From assembly GCF_000299875.1 (NCBI RefSeq), contig NZ_AMRK01000002.1, positions 186,001 to 250,000 on the forward strand: 64,000 nt of DNA, in the 5' to 3' direction. Below are positions 46,020 through 56,514 of this stretch, in pieces. The notes under the pieces were generated by a model. It did no database searches. It saw only the letters and a program-made list of their open reading frames with translations, and had not been told where the DNA came from. This stretch comes from Celeribacter baekdonensis B30 (GTDB lineage: Bacteria; Pseudomonadota; Alphaproteobacteria; Rhodobacterales; Rhodobacteraceae). Both the position numbers and the translations under genes were made by a program. Each line of letters begins with the position of its first letter. Positions within the stretch are counted from its first letter, which is position 1.

Positions 46020-46423
46020 TCACTGCCCTCCTGCGTCTCGGAGAAGACGGCCTGCGCCAACTCCAGTGCCTTTGACATTGCGGGCACACCGCCCAACATC
46101 GACATTTGATAGATCACTTCCGCGATCTCCTTTTGCGTGGCCCCCGCTTGTATCGCGTGGCGCACGGTCATTTTAAACGGCACCTCGGCCTGAGCCCCCA
46201 AAACCGTTTGCCCGGCAAGCACGACGAGCAGGCGGGTTTTGGCATCCAAACCGTCCTTGTTGAACGCATTTCCCCAAAACATTTCCAATTGTTCCTTCGA
46301 CATGGTCGGGAACAGCTTGTCGAACGCCGGCATCTGGAAATTTTCCAAAGCCGGGTTGAAAGAGGCAGCCATCTTTTGGCTTTGTTCGATCATTTCTGCG
46401 AAAAGTTTGGTGAAATCATTCAT
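46016..46423 (-). CDS. Carboxymuconolactone decarboxylase-like (AhpD-fold) protein within nuo
   Basis: 135 residues, all-helical. The CMD signature is present: [20 protein letters not shown] followed by [20 protein letters not shown]. It lacks the CxxC pair of AhpD, so a thiol peroxidase role is not supported. Lies between nuoI (9-base gap) and nuoJ (4-base overlap), so it is expressed with complex I. Not a known core subunit; role unknown, perhaps assembly-related (inference). Confidence 0.85.
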   Translation of the reverse strand: MNDFTKLFAEMIEQSQKMAASFNPALENFQMPAFDKLFPTMSKEQLEMFWGNAFNKDGLDAKTRLLVVLAGQTVLGAQAEVPFKMTVRHAIQAGATQKEIAEVIYQMSMLGGVPAMSKALELAQAVFSETQEGSE

Positions 46424-46432
46424 GGGAATCCC

Positions 46433-46939
46433 TTACCGATACGGTGCATCGAGTTCGAGGTTACGGGCGATTTCCGCTTCCCACACCGCGCCGTTTTCAA
46501 GCAGTTTTTCCTTGTCGTAAAACAGCTCTTCGCGGGTCTCGGTGGCGAACTCGAAATTCGGACCTTCGACGATGGCATCGACCGGACAAGCCTCTTGGCA
46601 AAAGCCACAGTAGATGCATTTGGTCATGTCGATGTCATAGCGCGTGGTGCGGCGCGAGCCGTCTTCGCGCGGTTCGGCATCAATGGTGATCGCCTGCGCC
46701 GGGCAAATTGCTTCGCACAGTTTGCAGGCAATGCAACGCTCTTCGCCGTTCGGATAGCGACGCAGCGCGTGCTCGCCGCGGAAACGCGGAGACAGAGGTC
46801 CCTTTTCATGCGGGTAGTTGATCGTCGCCTTGGGCGCAAAGAAATACCGCAACCCGATTTTGAAACCGGCAATGATGTCGGTCATCAGGAAGTATTTCAC
46901 AGCGCGGCTGTAATCGAAGGGAGTGTCGGTTTGAGCCAT
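46433..46939 (-). CDS. nuoI: NADH-quinone oxidoreductase subunit I
   Basis: 168 residues from [24 protein letters not shown] lies 6 bases before the ATG at 46939 (the frame is open to 47050, overlapping nuoH). Two 4Fe-4S motifs, [16 protein letters not shown] and [19 protein letters not shown], carry clusters N6a and N6b. Located in the hydrophilic arm near the membrane. Confidence 0.97.
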   Translation of the reverse strand: MAQTDTPFDYSRAVKYFLMTDIIAGFKIGLRYFFAPKATINYPHEKGPLSPRFRGEHALRRYPNGEERCIACKLCEAICPAQAITIDAEPREDGSRRTTRYDIDMTKCIYCGFCQEACPVDAIVEGPNFEFATETREELFYDKEKLLENGAVWEAEIARNLELDAPYR

Positions 46940-46941
46940 GA

Positions 46942-47979
46942 TCAGCCTCCAATCGCCCAGCGGGCATAGAACCCACCGAAGACTTCGAATTTTGCAAGGA
47001 ATGCCACCAGAACGACCCAGAACAGCGACAGCGGCAGGAAGACTTTCCAACCAATGCGCATCAACTGGTCGTAGCGGTAGCGCGGCACGATGGCTTTGAC
47101 CATCGAGAAGATAAAGAAGAAGAACAACATCTTGCCGACGAGCCAGAGGATACCGTCCGGCAGGAATTCAACCGGGGAGTTCCAGCCGCCAAAGAACAAG
47201 ATCGACACGAGCGCGCACATCAGCACCACGGCCATCAATTCGCCCATCATGAACAACAGGAACGGTGTGGAGGAATATTCGACCTGATAACCAGCCACGA
47301 GTTCCGATTCCGCTTCGGGCAAATCGAACGGCGGGCGGTTGGTTTCGGCCAGCGCGGAGACGAAGAACAACACCACCATCGGGAAATGCGGCAACCAGTA
47401 CCAAGAGAAAATCCCGGCCCCGTCTTGCGCCGCGACGATGTCGCCAAAGTTCATCGAGCCGGTGGAAATCACCACACCGATGATGATCAAGCCGATGGAG
47501 ACCTCATAGGAAATCATCTGTGCCGCAGAGCGCAGCGCCCCCAAGAACGGGTATTTCGAGTTCGACGCCCAACCGCCCATGATCACGCCGTAGACCTCAA
47601 GCGAGGAGATGGCGAAGATATAAAGGATCGCGACGTTCAAATCGGCAATCACCCAACCCTCGTTCCATGGGATCGCTACCCAGGCGATACAGGCGGTGAC
47701 AAAGGTGATCATCGGCGCAAGGTAAAAGACAAATTTGTCCGCCCCCGCAGGCACAACCACCTCTTTCACGATGTATTTGATAAAGTCCGCAAAGGACTGC
47801 AACAAACCAAAGACGCCCACGATATTGGGGCCTTTGCGCATCTGGACCGCCGCCCAGATTTTACGGTCGCCATACATCAAAAAGGCGAGCGCAACGAACA
47901 AAGGCACCAAGACCAACAGACATTGTCCGAGGACCAGGAGCGCAATGCCCAGATTTGTTGTCGTGAAAAATTCGACCAT
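46942..47979 (-). CDS. nuoH: NADH-quinone oxidoreductase subunit H
   Basis: Forms the quinone chamber entrance. 345 residues, eight membrane helices. [20 protein letters not shown] and the acidic loop [20 protein letters not shown] are characteristic. Lies between the lipoprotein gene (11-base gap) and nuoI (2-base gap). Confidence 0.97.
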   Translation of the reverse strand: MVEFFTTTNLGIALLVLGQCLLVLVPLFVALAFLMYGDRKIWAAVQMRKGPNIVGVFGLLQSFADFIKYIVKEVVVPAGADKFVFYLAPMITFVTACIAWVAIPWNEGWVIADLNVAILYIFAISSLEVYGVIMGGWASNSKYPFLGALRSAAQMISYEVSIGLIIIGVVISTGSMNFGDIVAAQDGAGIFSWYWLPHFPMVVLFFVSALAETNRPPFDLPEAESELVAGYQVEYSSTPFLLFMMGELMAVVLMCALVSILFFGGWNSPVEFLPDGILWLVGKMLFFFFIFSMVKAIVPRYRYDQLMRIGWKVFLPLSLFWVVLVAFLAKFEVFGGFYARWAIGG

Positions 47980-47990
47980 GTCTTAGCCTC

Positions 47991-48425
47991 TCACACCATC
48001 GGTATTCTATTTTCCCGGCAGTTTGCCACCACGACCTCAGCGTCGAGTTTGCTTACACCATCGGGGAGCGCTGGCGAGATGGTGTAAACAGCATCCGCGC
48101 GCCAAATTCCAGCCTCTTGTGCGACATTCGTGCGCACATGTCGTGCAAATCCGAAACCACGGATCAGCGTATATTGCGCGGCGGCGCATTCTGCATAAGC
48201 CACCACATTTTTTTCGCCCTCATGGCCCCGAAAGGACACAAGAAAATTGACCAGATCGCCGTCCAAAAGCCGGGTCTCAACACCGAGATACTCACGGACC
48301 TGCGCCGCACGCCCCACCTGTGCGTTCGGGGTCGCAGGAGCCGCCATCGCACAGCCCGCAAGCGGGACGAGCGCAGCCAGCGCCAGCGCCTGAACGGCGG
48401 AGGGATATGCGGTGGGTGCGGCCAT
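47991..48425 (-). CDS. Small putative lipoprotein within nuo
   Basis: 144 residues. The ATG overlaps the nuoG stop by one base (TAATG). N-terminal hydrophobic segment with lipobox LAGC (LVPLAGCAMAAP), so probably lipid-anchored in the periplasm. The rest has a small mixed fold with cysteines in AYAECAAAQY and VVANCRENRIP; no family recognised. Similar URFs occur in nuo clusters of relatives. Function unknown. Confidence 0.75.
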   Translation of the reverse strand: MAAPTAYPSAVQALALAALVPLAGCAMAAPATPNAQVGRAAQVREYLGVETRLLDGDLVNFLVSFRGHEGEKNVVAYAECAAAQYTLIRGFGFARHVRTNVAQEAGIWRADAVYTISPALPDGVSKLDAEVVVANCRENRIPMV

Positions 48426-50443
48426 TATTCCGCAGCCATCGCCGTGTCTTTGCGGGCTTTCGCCTGCGCCGACAATTCCGCCATCAATGCGGATGCCCGT
48501 GCAATCGGGTTGGTCAGGTAGAAATCTTTGACCGCATTGCGGAAGGTGGCCGTGCCAAGCTTTTTGGTGGCCAAGGGTGACCATGTATTTTCCGCCACCT
48601 CGTCGATCAGTGCCAGATGCGGCACCTCAGCGATCAAAGCGTTGCGCAACTGCGCCAGTGAGTCATAGCCCAACTTGGCCCCGACTTCGGCAGAGAGCGC
48701 GCGAATGATCGCCCAGTTTTCTTTTGCCTCGCCAGGTGGGAAAGCGGCGCGTAGCGCAAGCTGCGGGCGACCTTCGGCGTTCACGAACAAGCCGTTTTCT
48801 TCGGTGTAGGCAGCGCCCGGCAGGATCACGTCAGCGCGGTGTGCACCACGGTCGCCGTGGCTGCCTTGATAGATGACAAACGCGCCCTCGCCCACTTCGA
48901 CCTCATCCGCGCCGAGGTTGTAAATCGCTTCGGCCCCGTCGAGCGCCGCCGCCAGGCCGCCCTCGGTGGTGGCATTCACATCCATCGCACCGACGCGCGA
49001 GGCCGCGGTGTGCAGGATCATCAGCTTGGATTTGGTGGCTTCAGCCAACTGCATCGCGGCGGCCAAAACGGCCTCGCCATCGGCTTCGTTGATTGCGCCT
49101 TGGCCGACGATCACGAGTGAAGGCTGATCGAGAACCGCGCCGTAGTCTTTGTTCAACAGGCTGTCCAAAGCGGCACGGTCGGTGCCAACATGGGCATATT
49201 TATAGGTGAGATCAACGGCTTCGCCGACCAAACCGATATTGGCGCCATTGGCCCAAGCGCGGCGGATACGCGCGTTCAACACCGGTGCTTCGTCGCGCGG
49301 GTTGGTGCCGATGAGTTGGATGAATTTCGCCTCATCAATGTCAGCGATCGTCGCAGTGCCCGCATAAGCGGCACGGTTGCCGCTTGGCAGTTTTGCGCCA
49401 TCAATGCGGCATTCAATCGCCCCACCCAGACCTTCGACCATTTGTTTGAGCGCGAAAACCGCCTCAACCGGGGCCAAATCGCCAACCAAAGCGGTGACTT
49501 TTTTGCCCTTCAAACCCGCAGCGGCGGCAGAGAGAGCCTCAGACCAAGTGGCTTTGCGCAGCTTGCCGTTTTCACGGATGTACGGCGTGTCCAAACGCTG
49601 ACGACGCAGACCGTCCCACACGAACCGGGTCTTGTCGGAAATCCATTCTTCGTTCACGCCATCATGGTTGCGCGGCAGGATGCGCATCACTTCGCGCCCC
49701 TTGGTGTCGACGCGGATGTTAGACCCGAGCGCATCCATCACGTCGATGGATTCGGTCTTGGTCAATTCCCACGGACGGGCGGTGAAGGCGTAGGGTTTAG
49801 AGGTCAGCGCACCGACCGGGCAAAGATCAATGATGTTGCCCTGAAGGTTCGAAACCAGCGTTTCGTTCAAATAAGAGGTGATTTCGGCATCTTCGCCGCG
49901 CCCGGTTTGGCCCATCTGGGTGATGCCCGCGACCTCGGTCGTGAAGCGCACGCAGCGGGTGCAGGAAATACAACGGGTCATCGTGGTCGCGACGAGCGGG
50001 CCAAGATCAAGATCCTCGGTCGCACGTTTCGGTTCGCGGTAGCGCGAGAAATCCACACCATAGGCCATGGCTTGGTCCTGCAAATCGCATTCGCCGCCTT
50101 GGTCGCAAATCGGACAATCGAGCGGGTGGTTGATCAGCAGGAATTCCATCACCCCTTCGCGGGCCTTTTTGACCATCGGCGAATTGGTTTTCACCACCGG
50201 CGGCGCACCCTCCGGCCCCGGACGCAAATCTTTGACCTGCATCGCGCAACTTGCGGCGGGTTTCGGCGGACCGCCGACAACTTCGACCAGACACATGCGG
50301 CAGTTGCCCGCAATAGAGAGCCGTTCGTGGTAGCAAAACCGCGGCACTTCGACACCAGCCTGTTCGCAGGCCTGAAGCAGTGTCAGGCGCGGATCGACCT
50401 CGATCTCGGTCCCGTCAATGATGATTTTGCGCGTATCTGCCAT
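48425..50443 (-). CDS. nuoG: NADH-quinone oxidoreductase subunit G
   Basis: Large iron-sulfur subunit of the NADH-oxidising arm. 672 residues. N-terminal 2Fe-2S ferredoxin domain ([25 protein letters not shown]), [28 protein letters not shown] and the molybdopterin-oxidoreductase-like C-terminal part. The extra N7 cluster cysteines are not visible in the usual place. Stop overlaps the lipoprotein gene start. Confidence 0.97.
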   Translation of the reverse strand: MADTRKIIIDGTEIEVDPRLTLLQACEQAGVEVPRFCYHERLSIAGNCRMCLVEVVGGPPKPAASCAMQVKDLRPGPEGAPPVVKTNSPMVKKAREGVMEFLLINHPLDCPICDQGGECDLQDQAMAYGVDFSRYREPKRATEDLDLGPLVATTMTRCISCTRCVRFTTEVAGITQMGQTGRGEDAEITSYLNETLVSNLQGNIIDLCPVGALTSKPYAFTARPWELTKTESIDVMDALGSNIRVDTKGREVMRILPRNHDGVNEEWISDKTRFVWDGLRRQRLDTPYIRENGKLRKATWSEALSAAAAGLKGKKVTALVGDLAPVEAVFALKQMVEGLGGAIECRIDGAKLPSGNRAAYAGTATIADIDEAKFIQLIGTNPRDEAPVLNARIRRAWANGANIGLVGEAVDLTYKYAHVGTDRAALDSLLNKDYGAVLDQPSLVIVGQGAINEADGEAVLAAAMQLAEATKSKLMILHTAASRVGAMDVNATTEGGLAAALDGAEAIYNLGADEVEVGEGAFVIYQGSHGDRGAHRADVILPGAAYTEENGLFVNAEGRPQLALRAAFPPGEAKENWAIIRALSAEVGAKLGYDSLAQLRNALIAEVPHLALIDEVAENTWSPLATKKLGTATFRNAVKDFYLTNPIARASALMAELSAQAKARKDTAMAAE

Positions 50444-50450
50444 GTTCTAA

Positions 50451-50864
50451 TCACCTGTTTTTCATGAGTTTGCCAAGCGCTGTCTTGTCGGCAATCTCAG
50501 CTGTTCCAAAGGCACAGAGCGCCTTCGTATTGTTAGGATCGACACCGCGCGCCGACAACATGTCGTCCGCCGCTTGTGCCAGTTGCGCAAGATAGGATTC
50601 GTCGCGCAGCAAAATGATTTGAGCCGAGCCATACCCGGTCTCGTCGATATAGGCGACCATCTCGGCCGTCTGTTTTTTAAGCTGCGCCTTGCGCGGCGCA
50701 ATCGTGTCACACTCTGAAATCAACCGGGTCGAAATCAGCGACTGAACCATGATCTCTTTGATCACGGTATCCTCGGTGATCAGCTTTTGTGTCTGCGCCA
50801 GTGCGGGCGTGGCCAAAAGCGTCATCGCGATCAAAGCGACATGATATGTCAAACGCGCGCTCAT
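50451..50864 (-). CDS. DUF5333-like secreted protein (copy 1)
   Basis: 137 residues with signal peptide MSARLTYHVALIAMTLLATPALA. The mature part is helical with cysteines in ISECDTIAPRK and KALCAFGTAEIADKTALG. It is a paralog of the gene immediately upstream (50861), sharing the EC-(D/P)-TI and LCAFG-x-AEIA motifs. Its start overlaps that gene's stop by 4 bases. DUF5333-like family by pattern; seen in nuo operons of Rhodobacteraceae. Function unknown, periplasmic. Confidence 0.82.
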   Translation of the reverse strand: MSARLTYHVALIAMTLLATPALAQTQKLITEDTVIKEIMVQSLISTRLISECDTIAPRKAQLKKQTAEMVAYIDETGYGSAQIILLRDESYLAQLAQAADDMLSARGVDPNNTKALCAFGTAEIADKTALGKLMKNR

Positions 50865-51283
50865 GATTTATCCTTCAAAAAAGACCCAATGATCGAGCCG
50901 CGTGCAATCTCCGCTTTGCCAAAGGCACAAAGCCCCTCCGATGTGGTCGGGTCAAAGCCAGAGGCGCGAATATAGGCGGTTCCGAGGTCGCGAATGCGCG
51001 CCTCTTCGGCGTCGCTATCGACATAGGCACGGATTTCATCGTCCGAATAGCCCAACGCGGAGGCTTTGCTTTTCAGCCCCCACAGAAAGGACAGGCCTTT
51101 CATTTTCTTCACGTCGATGGTCGGGCATTCATCCGCAACCTCAATCGCCAGCCCGGCCCAAAGCATGTTTTGGTCAATCTCTTTGACCTCGCGCAGAGGC
51201 GGCAAATCGGCGGCGGCCACAGGCCCGGCGATGAGGGCAAAGGCCAATGTCAAAGAAGAGGCGATATGTTTGAAAGATGTCAT
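50861..51283 (-). CDS. DUF5333-like secreted protein (copy 2)
   Basis: 140 residues, signal peptide ending near AGPVAAADL. Two cysteines in DECPTIDVKK and GLCAFGKAEIARGS match those of the neighbouring copy at 50451, so the pair is a tandem duplication with much divergence. Helical mature protein, periplasmic. Sits between the DUF3291-like gene and nuoG. Function unknown. Confidence 0.82.
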   Translation of the reverse strand: MTSFKHIASSLTLAFALIAGPVAAADLPPLREVKEIDQNMLWAGLAIEVADECPTIDVKKMKGLSFLWGLKSKASALGYSDDEIRAYVDSDAEEARIRDLGTAYIRASGFDPTTSEGLCAFGKAEIARGSIIGSFLKDKS

Positions 51284-51287
51284 AGGG

Positions 51288-51785
51288 TCACTCCGCAGCT
51301 ATGGGCCGACAGCTTTTCGTTTTGAAAAGCGTGGCCTCCGTCAGATACGACCAGCCAAAGGCATGATCGCTGTCCCCATGTGTGTCTTTGTAGGCCAGGC
51401 GTTCGAGCGCCTCGTCCAATGTGGGCTTATGCCCTTTCTCGACAAACCACATCACAAAATGCGGCCTGGTCATGACCTCGAACCACTCTTGGCGGCGGTC
51501 GTAGACCTGTTTGTGGACCGTGTTATAGACGAAGTTTTCCAAAGACTGGACATCTTCCCACACGGTCAGGTTGGAGACGAATTGCGCGTCTCCACCGATG
51601 GCGTTTTCAGTGTTGCCAGTCCCCGGCTCCCCGGAGCCCTCCATCATCCACACGAAACCCGGCATGCGTTTGCCAAGCCCGTTGATCCGGTCCAGCGCGC
51701 CCATGAACTCCGCCACGCGCGGGTCATCGGTGGGCGCGATGAGGCGTCCAACGTTGAGTTCCGCGATATGATGGCTGGTGTTCAT
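51288..51785 (-). CDS. DUF3291-like protein within nuo
   Basis: 165 residues, cytoplasmic. Features LNVGRLIAPTDDPRVAEFMG, then GFVWMMEGSGEPGTGN, SNLTVWEDVQSLENFVYNTV and FVMWFVEKGHKPTLDEALER, the typical layout of DUF3291 (dimeric alpha-beta barrel like monooxygenases, no known substrate). It lies 20 bases after nuoF. No link to electron transfer is demonstrated; it is co-transcribed with nuo. Confidence 0.85.
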   Translation of the reverse strand: MNTSHHIAELNVGRLIAPTDDPRVAEFMGALDRINGLGKRMPGFVWMMEGSGEPGTGNTENAIGGDAQFVSNLTVWEDVQSLENFVYNTVHKQVYDRRQEWFEVMTRPHFVMWFVEKGHKPTLDEALERLAYKDTHGDSDHAFGWSYLTEATLFKTKSCRPIAAE

Positions 51786-51805
51786 GATTGCTCTTCAGTC
51801 CCAGA

Positions 51806-53101
51806 TCACTCTGCCGCCATGGCGCCCATGCGCCCGGTTTTCTTGGCTTTGATACGGTCTTCGATCTCTTCGCGGTAGTGGCGGATGAGACCTTGGATCG
51901 GCCAGGCGGCGGCGTCGCCAAGCGCACAAATGGTGTGGCCTTCGACCTGTTTCGTGACATCGAGCAACATGTCGATCTCTTCGATCTCCGCGTCGCCCGT
52001 GACCAAACGATCCATGACGCGCATCATCCAGCCGGTGCCTTCGCGGCACGGTGTACACTGGCCACAGCTTTCGTGTTTAAAGAACGACGCCAGACGCCAG
52101 ACGGCTTTGATCACATCGACCGAGTTGTCCATGATGATCATACAGCCGGTGCCGAAGGAGGATTTGTTTTCCCGCATCCAGTCGAAATCCATGATCGCAT
52201 CTTCCAAAGCGTCTTTCGGCAAGATCGGGCAAGACGCCCCGCCCGGAATGATGGCTTTGAGATTGTCCCACCCGCCGCGAATACCGCCGCCGTGACGTTC
52301 GATCAATTCACGCACCGGCATGGACATGGATTCCTCAAACACGCAGGGCGTGTTGACGTGGCCAGTGAGGGCAAACAATTTGGTGCCGACGTTGTTCGGA
52401 CGCCCAAAGGACGAGAACCACTCCGCGCCACGCCGCAGAATAGTCGGGACAACAGCGATGGATTCCACGTTGTTCACCGTGGTCGGGCAACCATAAAGAC
52501 CCGCGCCCGCCGGGAAAGGCGGTTTCATCCGCGGCATGCCCTTTTTGCCCTCCAGGCTTTCGAGCAACGCGGTTTCTTCACCACAGATATAGGCCCCTGC
52601 CCCATGGTGCAGATAGACGTCGAAATCATAGCCGGATTTGCACGCGTTGCGCCCGATCAGACCGGCATCATACGCCTCGTCAATTGCCGCCTGAAGCGCC
52701 TCTTTTTCGCGGATATATTCACCGCGAATGTAGATGTAAGCGGCACAGGCACCCATGGCGAACCCGGCGATCAGCGCGCCCTCGACCAGCGTGTGCGGGT
52801 CGTGACGCATGATTTCGCGGTCCTTACAGGTCGCGGGTTCGGATTCATCGGCGTTGATCACCAGATAGGCCGGGCGTCCGTCAGACTCTTTCGGCATAAA
52901 CGACCATTTGAGGCCCGTCGGGAAACCCGCACCGCCACGACCCCGCAGGCCGGAGGCCTTCATCTGGTCGATGATCCAATCCCGGCCATTGGCCATGATG
53001 CCAGCCGTGCCATCCCAGTGGCCACGCTTTTGCGCGCCCGCAAGGCTACGGTCATTCATACCGTAGAGGTTGGTAAAGATCCGATCCTGATCCTTGAGCA
53101 T
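51806..53101 (-). CDS. nuoF: NADH-quinone oxidoreductase subunit F
   Basis: NADH- and FMN-binding subunit. 431 residues. [17 protein letters not shown] (NADH/FMN), [15 protein letters not shown] (FMN), and the N3 4Fe-4S motif [10 protein letters not shown] followed by the late cysteine in [10 protein letters not shown]. Follows the DUF5337-like gene by 13 bases. Confidence 0.97.
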   Translation of the reverse strand: MLKDQDRIFTNLYGMNDRSLAGAQKRGHWDGTAGIMANGRDWIIDQMKASGLRGRGGAGFPTGLKWSFMPKESDGRPAYLVINADESEPATCKDREIMRHDPHTLVEGALIAGFAMGACAAYIYIRGEYIREKEALQAAIDEAYDAGLIGRNACKSGYDFDVYLHHGAGAYICGEETALLESLEGKKGMPRMKPPFPAGAGLYGCPTTVNNVESIAVVPTILRRGAEWFSSFGRPNNVGTKLFALTGHVNTPCVFEESMSMPVRELIERHGGGIRGGWDNLKAIIPGGASCPILPKDALEDAIMDFDWMRENKSSFGTGCMIIMDNSVDVIKAVWRLASFFKHESCGQCTPCREGTGWMMRVMDRLVTGDAEIEEIDMLLDVTKQVEGHTICALGDAAAWPIQGLIRHYREEIEDRIKAKKTGRMGAMAAE

Positions 53102-53114
53102 AGCTCTCGTCCCT

Positions 53115-53336
53115 TCAGTCCTGCTGACGCCGGTCGCGCCAGATCTGATAAATCACCACAAACGCCCAGACAAATGCCGCGAGCGCTGCCAGATCGAGGA
53201 GAAACACGAAACGCGTTTGCATCGCGAATTTCCCGCCCAACCATTGCGCCCCGAGCCACACCAGCATTGTCACGGCGATCACCACGGAGACCATCCGTGC
53301 CTTCTTCGCCAATGCTTGGTCTTTATCGGGGGCCAT
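53115..53336 (-). CDS. DUF5337-like small membrane protein within nuo
   Basis: 73 residues, two membrane helices (about 16-34 and 42-64) with a short loop [12 protein letters not shown] and a basic C-terminus [11 protein letters not shown]. This matches the DUF5337 family known from nuo operons of Rhodobacteraceae. Possibly an assembly or stability factor for the membrane arm (inference). Confidence 0.82.
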   Translation of the reverse strand: MAPDKDQALAKKARMVSVVIAVTMLVWLGAQWLGGKFAMQTRFVFLLDLAALAAFVWAFVVIYQIWRDRRQQD

Positions 53337-53345
53337 TTTTCTTCC

Positions 53346-54080
53346 TTAGTAGACGTCGCCCTTTTGGACGCGTTTCGAAAACTCTGTCTCGCCGCCTGCG
53401 GCAAGGATTTTGGCCTGTTCGGCCCATTTGCTCAGCTGTGCCGCCGAGGTGCCTTTGAGTGCTGCCCCCAGATCTTCGATCTCGGTGGCGCTCAGGGCCG
53501 CAACCTGGGCGAAGGTCACGATGCCACGTTCATGGAGTTGGACCTCGATCTTCGGCCCCACGCCTTTGATCTCTTTGAGATCATCCGCGCCAGAAACGGC
53601 CGCAGCGGCCGGGACTTCAGCCACGGTTTCGGCAACCGGCTCAACCACCTCTTCAACCACCTCAGCAGGCTCATCCTCAATGGGACGCGCCCGCTCAGAG
53701 GCCGCAGCCGCAGCCGAGCGCACTTCGCGCGTGTCCGCCGCATGATGCTCCACCGCAATCTCCGGTGCCGCAGACATCGGCTCATCGCCCACGGAGGTCG
53801 CCGCCATCAAGCCAGCCGTGGTCACATCCGCCTCAGGGTGACCGTTGTCCACGGAACGCATTGTCTCCTTGTCCTCGGTCTCCTTGTCCTCGGTCTCCGA
53901 GTCCTCATACCAGCCGATCCACAACAGGATCGCCACCAAAAGCGCCACAAGAACGCCAACGATCAAAGAAGCCGCCGTGGAATAGCCTGCAATCCACAAC
54001 AGCGCCATAAAGGCCAAAACGCCTATGATGGCTGAAATCAGCCCAATCTTAAGGGTTTTCCCCGAAGTCGTCTCAGTCAT
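53346..54080 (-). CDS. Membrane-anchored helix-hairpin-helix protein sharing its C-terminus with NuoE
   Basis: 244 residues. Two N-terminal membrane helices (about 10-30 and 36-56), then a disordered acidic linker of about 110 residues (a 15-bp tandem repeat near 53867-53908 gives EDKETEDKET), then a helix-hairpin-helix domain (DDLKEIKGVGPKIEVQLHER, about 168-187) and a terminal block [16 protein letters not shown]. The same HhH and the same terminal block occur at the C-terminus of NuoE, encoded next to it. This domain may dock both proteins to a common partner. Related proteins carry names such as 'flap endonuclease-like'; no nuclease residues are visible. Confidence 0.85.
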   Translation of the reverse strand: MTETTSGKTLKIGLISAIIGVLAFMALLWIAGYSTAASLIVGVLVALLVAILLWIGWYEDSETEDKETEDKETMRSVDNGHPEADVTTAGLMAATSVGDEPMSAAPEIAVEHHAADTREVRSAAAAASERARPIEDEPAEVVEEVVEPVAETVAEVPAAAAVSGADDLKEIKGVGPKIEVQLHERGIVTFAQVAALSATEIEDLGAALKGTSAAQLSKWAEQAKILAAGGETEFSKRVQKGDVY

Positions 54081-54139
54081 CGCATCGCTCCTTTAATCCC
54101 TGTTGGTTCAATACCATACGGGCCTTTTGGCCTCTTAGG

Positions 54140-55270
54140 TCAGTCGTATTTGGCGCGTTTGGAAAACTCGGTGCTGCCGCCTGCCGCCAAAATCTTGGCT
54201 TGATCGACCCAACCATCACGTGCAATGCGGCCTTTGAATTTCAGGTTCTCATCGACCCATTCAATTTCCTCAGCGGTCCATTTGGCAATTTGGTCGAAAT
54301 GCCAGAATCCCATGGCATTCAACGTTTCTTCCAATTTCGGGCCCACACCTTTGAGCATCTTGAGATCATCGGCCCCGGCTTTGCGCGGGGCTTTCATCGT
54401 GCGGGGTTTCTTTTGGGCGGGCGCGTCTGCCACAGCGGCGTCTACTTTAGGTGCCACAGCTTTGGGCGTCGCTTTGGGGGCCGCCTTTTTCGCCTCTGCC
54501 GCCTGTTGCACGGCGGATTTCGCCGGGGCTGCGGGTTTCGGCGGGGTCGGTTTTGATCCGCCTTTGGAAATCCATGGCGTCAACAGCGGCACTTCGGTGC
54601 CATCAATGCGTTTGATCGTGTCGCCAATGTCCACCGCGCGCTGCACAGAGCCGTTGTACTGTGCGCCCGTGCCTTTGTACTCGGCCAAAGTCACCAGTTC
54701 ACCCGCAGGCTCGGACGAGAAGCGGCCGGTTTGCGAGCCGGGAAGCGGCACATTGCCGGCGGCCATGTCGTCCAAGAGTTTGGAGAAATTCTCCGCCGTC
54801 AGGTCTTCATAATAGTCTTTGCCGATCTGGGCCATTGGCGCGTTGGCGCAAGCGCCCAGACATTCGACCTCTTCCCACGAAAACTTGCCATCTGCAGAGA
54901 CCGTATGCGGCGTCGGGGAGATTTTCTCTTTGCACACAGAGATGATGTCGCCAGAGCCACAAATCATACAGGTGGTGGTGCCACAAACCTGAATATGCGC
55001 CACCGAGCCGACAGGCGCGAGTTGGAACATGAAATAGAAGGTCGCCACTTCGAGCACGCGGATGTAGGGCATGCCCAACATATCCGCGACCGTTTCCAGC
55101 GCCGGTTTGGTCAACCAACCGGTCTGTTCCTGCGCCCGCCACAACAGCGGGATGACCGCAGAGGCCTGACGCCCTTCAGGATATTTCGCGATTTGGCCCT
55201 CGGCCCAGGCAAGGTTTGCCGGGGTGAATGCGAAAGAGGCCGGTTGTTCATGATAAAGACGGCGCAGCAT
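54140..55270 (-). CDS. nuoE: NADH-quinone oxidoreductase subunit E with C-terminal HhH extension
   Basis: 2Fe-2S (N1a) subunit of complex I. 376 residues, far longer than the usual 160-240. The thioredoxin-like core (1-about 170) has the cluster cysteines CGTTTC and CLGACA. It is followed by a Lys/Ala/Pro-rich linker (about 240-295) and a helix-hairpin-helix domain ([20 protein letters not shown], about 300-320) ending in [16 protein letters not shown]. The last part is homologous to the C-terminus of the neighbouring 244-residue protein. Starts overlapping the nuoD stop by one base. Extended NuoE proteins are known in Rhodobacteraceae; the purpose is not. Confidence 0.95.
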   Translation of the reverse strand: MLRRLYHEQPASFAFTPANLAWAEGQIAKYPEGRQASAVIPLLWRAQEQTGWLTKPALETVADMLGMPYIRVLEVATFYFMFQLAPVGSVAHIQVCGTTTCMICGSGDIISVCKEKISPTPHTVSADGKFSWEEVECLGACANAPMAQIGKDYYEDLTAENFSKLLDDMAAGNVPLPGSQTGRFSSEPAGELVTLAEYKGTGAQYNGSVQRAVDIGDTIKRIDGTEVPLLTPWISKGGSKPTPPKPAAPAKSAVQQAAEAKKAAPKATPKAVAPKVDAAVADAPAQKKPRTMKAPRKAGADDLKMLKGVGPKLEETLNAMGFWHFDQIAKWTAEEIEWVDENLKFKGRIARDGWVDQAKILAAGGSTEFSKRAKYD

Positions 55271-56514
55271 TAGCGGTCGACCTCCCCAAACACGATGTCC
55301 ATGGTGGCGATGAGGGCGGAAACGTCAGCCAATTGGTGACCTTTCGCCATATGATCCATCGCCTGCAAATGTAGATAGCCGGGCGCGCGCAATTTGGCGC
55401 GGTAGGGTTTGTTGGTGCCGTCCGAGACCATATAGACACCGAATTCGCCTTTGGGCGCTTCGACGGCTGCATACACTTCGCCCTCGGGCAATTTGAAGCC
55501 CTCGGTGTAAAGTTTGAAGTGGTGGATGAGCGCCTCCATCGAGGTTTTCATATCCGCCCGCTTTGGCGGGGTCAGCTTGCCACGCGCCAAGACATCGCCT
55601 TGGTTTTCCGGCAATTGCAGCAGGGCCACCGCCTGTTTGATGATCTTGGTCGACTCGTACATTTCCTGCATCCGGCACAGATACCGATCATAGCAATCGC
55701 CATTGGTGCCGACCGGAATTTGGAAATCGAATTCGTCGTAGCACTCATAAGGCTGCGCCCGGCGCAAATCCCATGCCATGCCGGAGCCGCGCACCATCAC
55801 ACCCGAAAAGCCCCAATCCAGCGCCTCTTGTTCGGAGATCACACCAATATCCACGGTCCGCTGTTTGAAAATCCGGTTTTCGGTCAGCAAGTAATGGATG
55901 TCGTCCAAAATTTTGGGGAAGTGATCGGCCCAGGCGTCGATATCCGCCAAAAGCTCCGGCGGCAGGTCCTGGTGCACACCACCGGGCCGGAAATAGGCGG
56001 AGTGCAGACGCGCACCACAGGCGCGCTCGTAAAAGATCATCAGCTTTTCGCGCTCTTCAAAGCCCCAAAGCGGCGGAGTCAGCGCGCCGACGTCCATCGC
56101 GCCGGTGGTGGTGTTCAACAGGTGGTTGAGCACGCGGCCAATCTCGGAATAGAGCACGCGGATGAGCGAAGCGCGTCGCGGGATTTCGACACCTGCGAGT
56201 TTCTCGATCGCCAAGCACCATGCATGTTCCTGATTCATCGGCGCCACATAATCGAGGCGGTCGAGATAGGGCAGGTTTTGCAAATAGGTGCGGCTTTCCA
56301 TCAGCTTTTCGGTGCCGCGGTGCAACAACCCAATATGCGGGTCGGCGCGTTCCACAATCTCACCGTCAAGCTCAAGCACCATCCGCAACACGCCGTGCGC
56401 AGCCGGGTGTTGGGGCCCAAAGTTGATGTTGAAATTGCGGATCTTTTGTTCGCCCGGTTGGGCGTCCCGCGAACCATCATCATAGGTATTTTGCCGGATG
56501 TCGCCGTCCATCAT
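55270..56514 (-). CDS. nuoD: NADH-quinone oxidoreductase subunit D
   Basis: 49-kDa subunit forming the quinone site with NuoB. 414 residues. [19 protein letters not shown] and the quinone-site [20 protein letters not shown] followed by LDYVAPM are conserved. Its ATG (56514) directly abuts the stop of the sulfotransferase gene (56515), so translation is probably coupled. ATG 56511 is a second option. Confidence 0.97.
   Translation of the reverse strand: MMDGDIRQNTYDDGSRDAQPGEQKIRNFNINFGPQHPAAHGVLRMVLELDGEIVERADPHIGLLHRGTEKLMESRTYLQNLPYLDRLDYVAPMNQEHAWCLAIEKLAGVEIPRRASLIRVLYSEIGRVLNHLLNTTTGAMDVGALTPPLWGFEEREKLMIFYERACGARLHSAYFRPGGVHQDLPPELLADIDAWADHFPKILDDIHYLLTENRIFKQRTVDIGVISEQEALDWGFSGVMVRGSGMAWDLRRAQPYECYDEFDFQIPVGTNGDCYDRYLCRMQEMYESTKIIKQAVALLQLPENQGDVLARGKLTPPKRADMKTSMEALIHHFKLYTEGFKLPEGEVYAAVEAPKGEFGVYMVSDGTNKPYRAKLRAPGYLHLQAMDHMAKGHQLADVSALIATMDIVFGEVDR

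Noticed and set aside
51788-53458. 556-residue plus-strand frame opposite nuoF
   Set aside because: Shadow of nuoF and the DUF5337-like gene.
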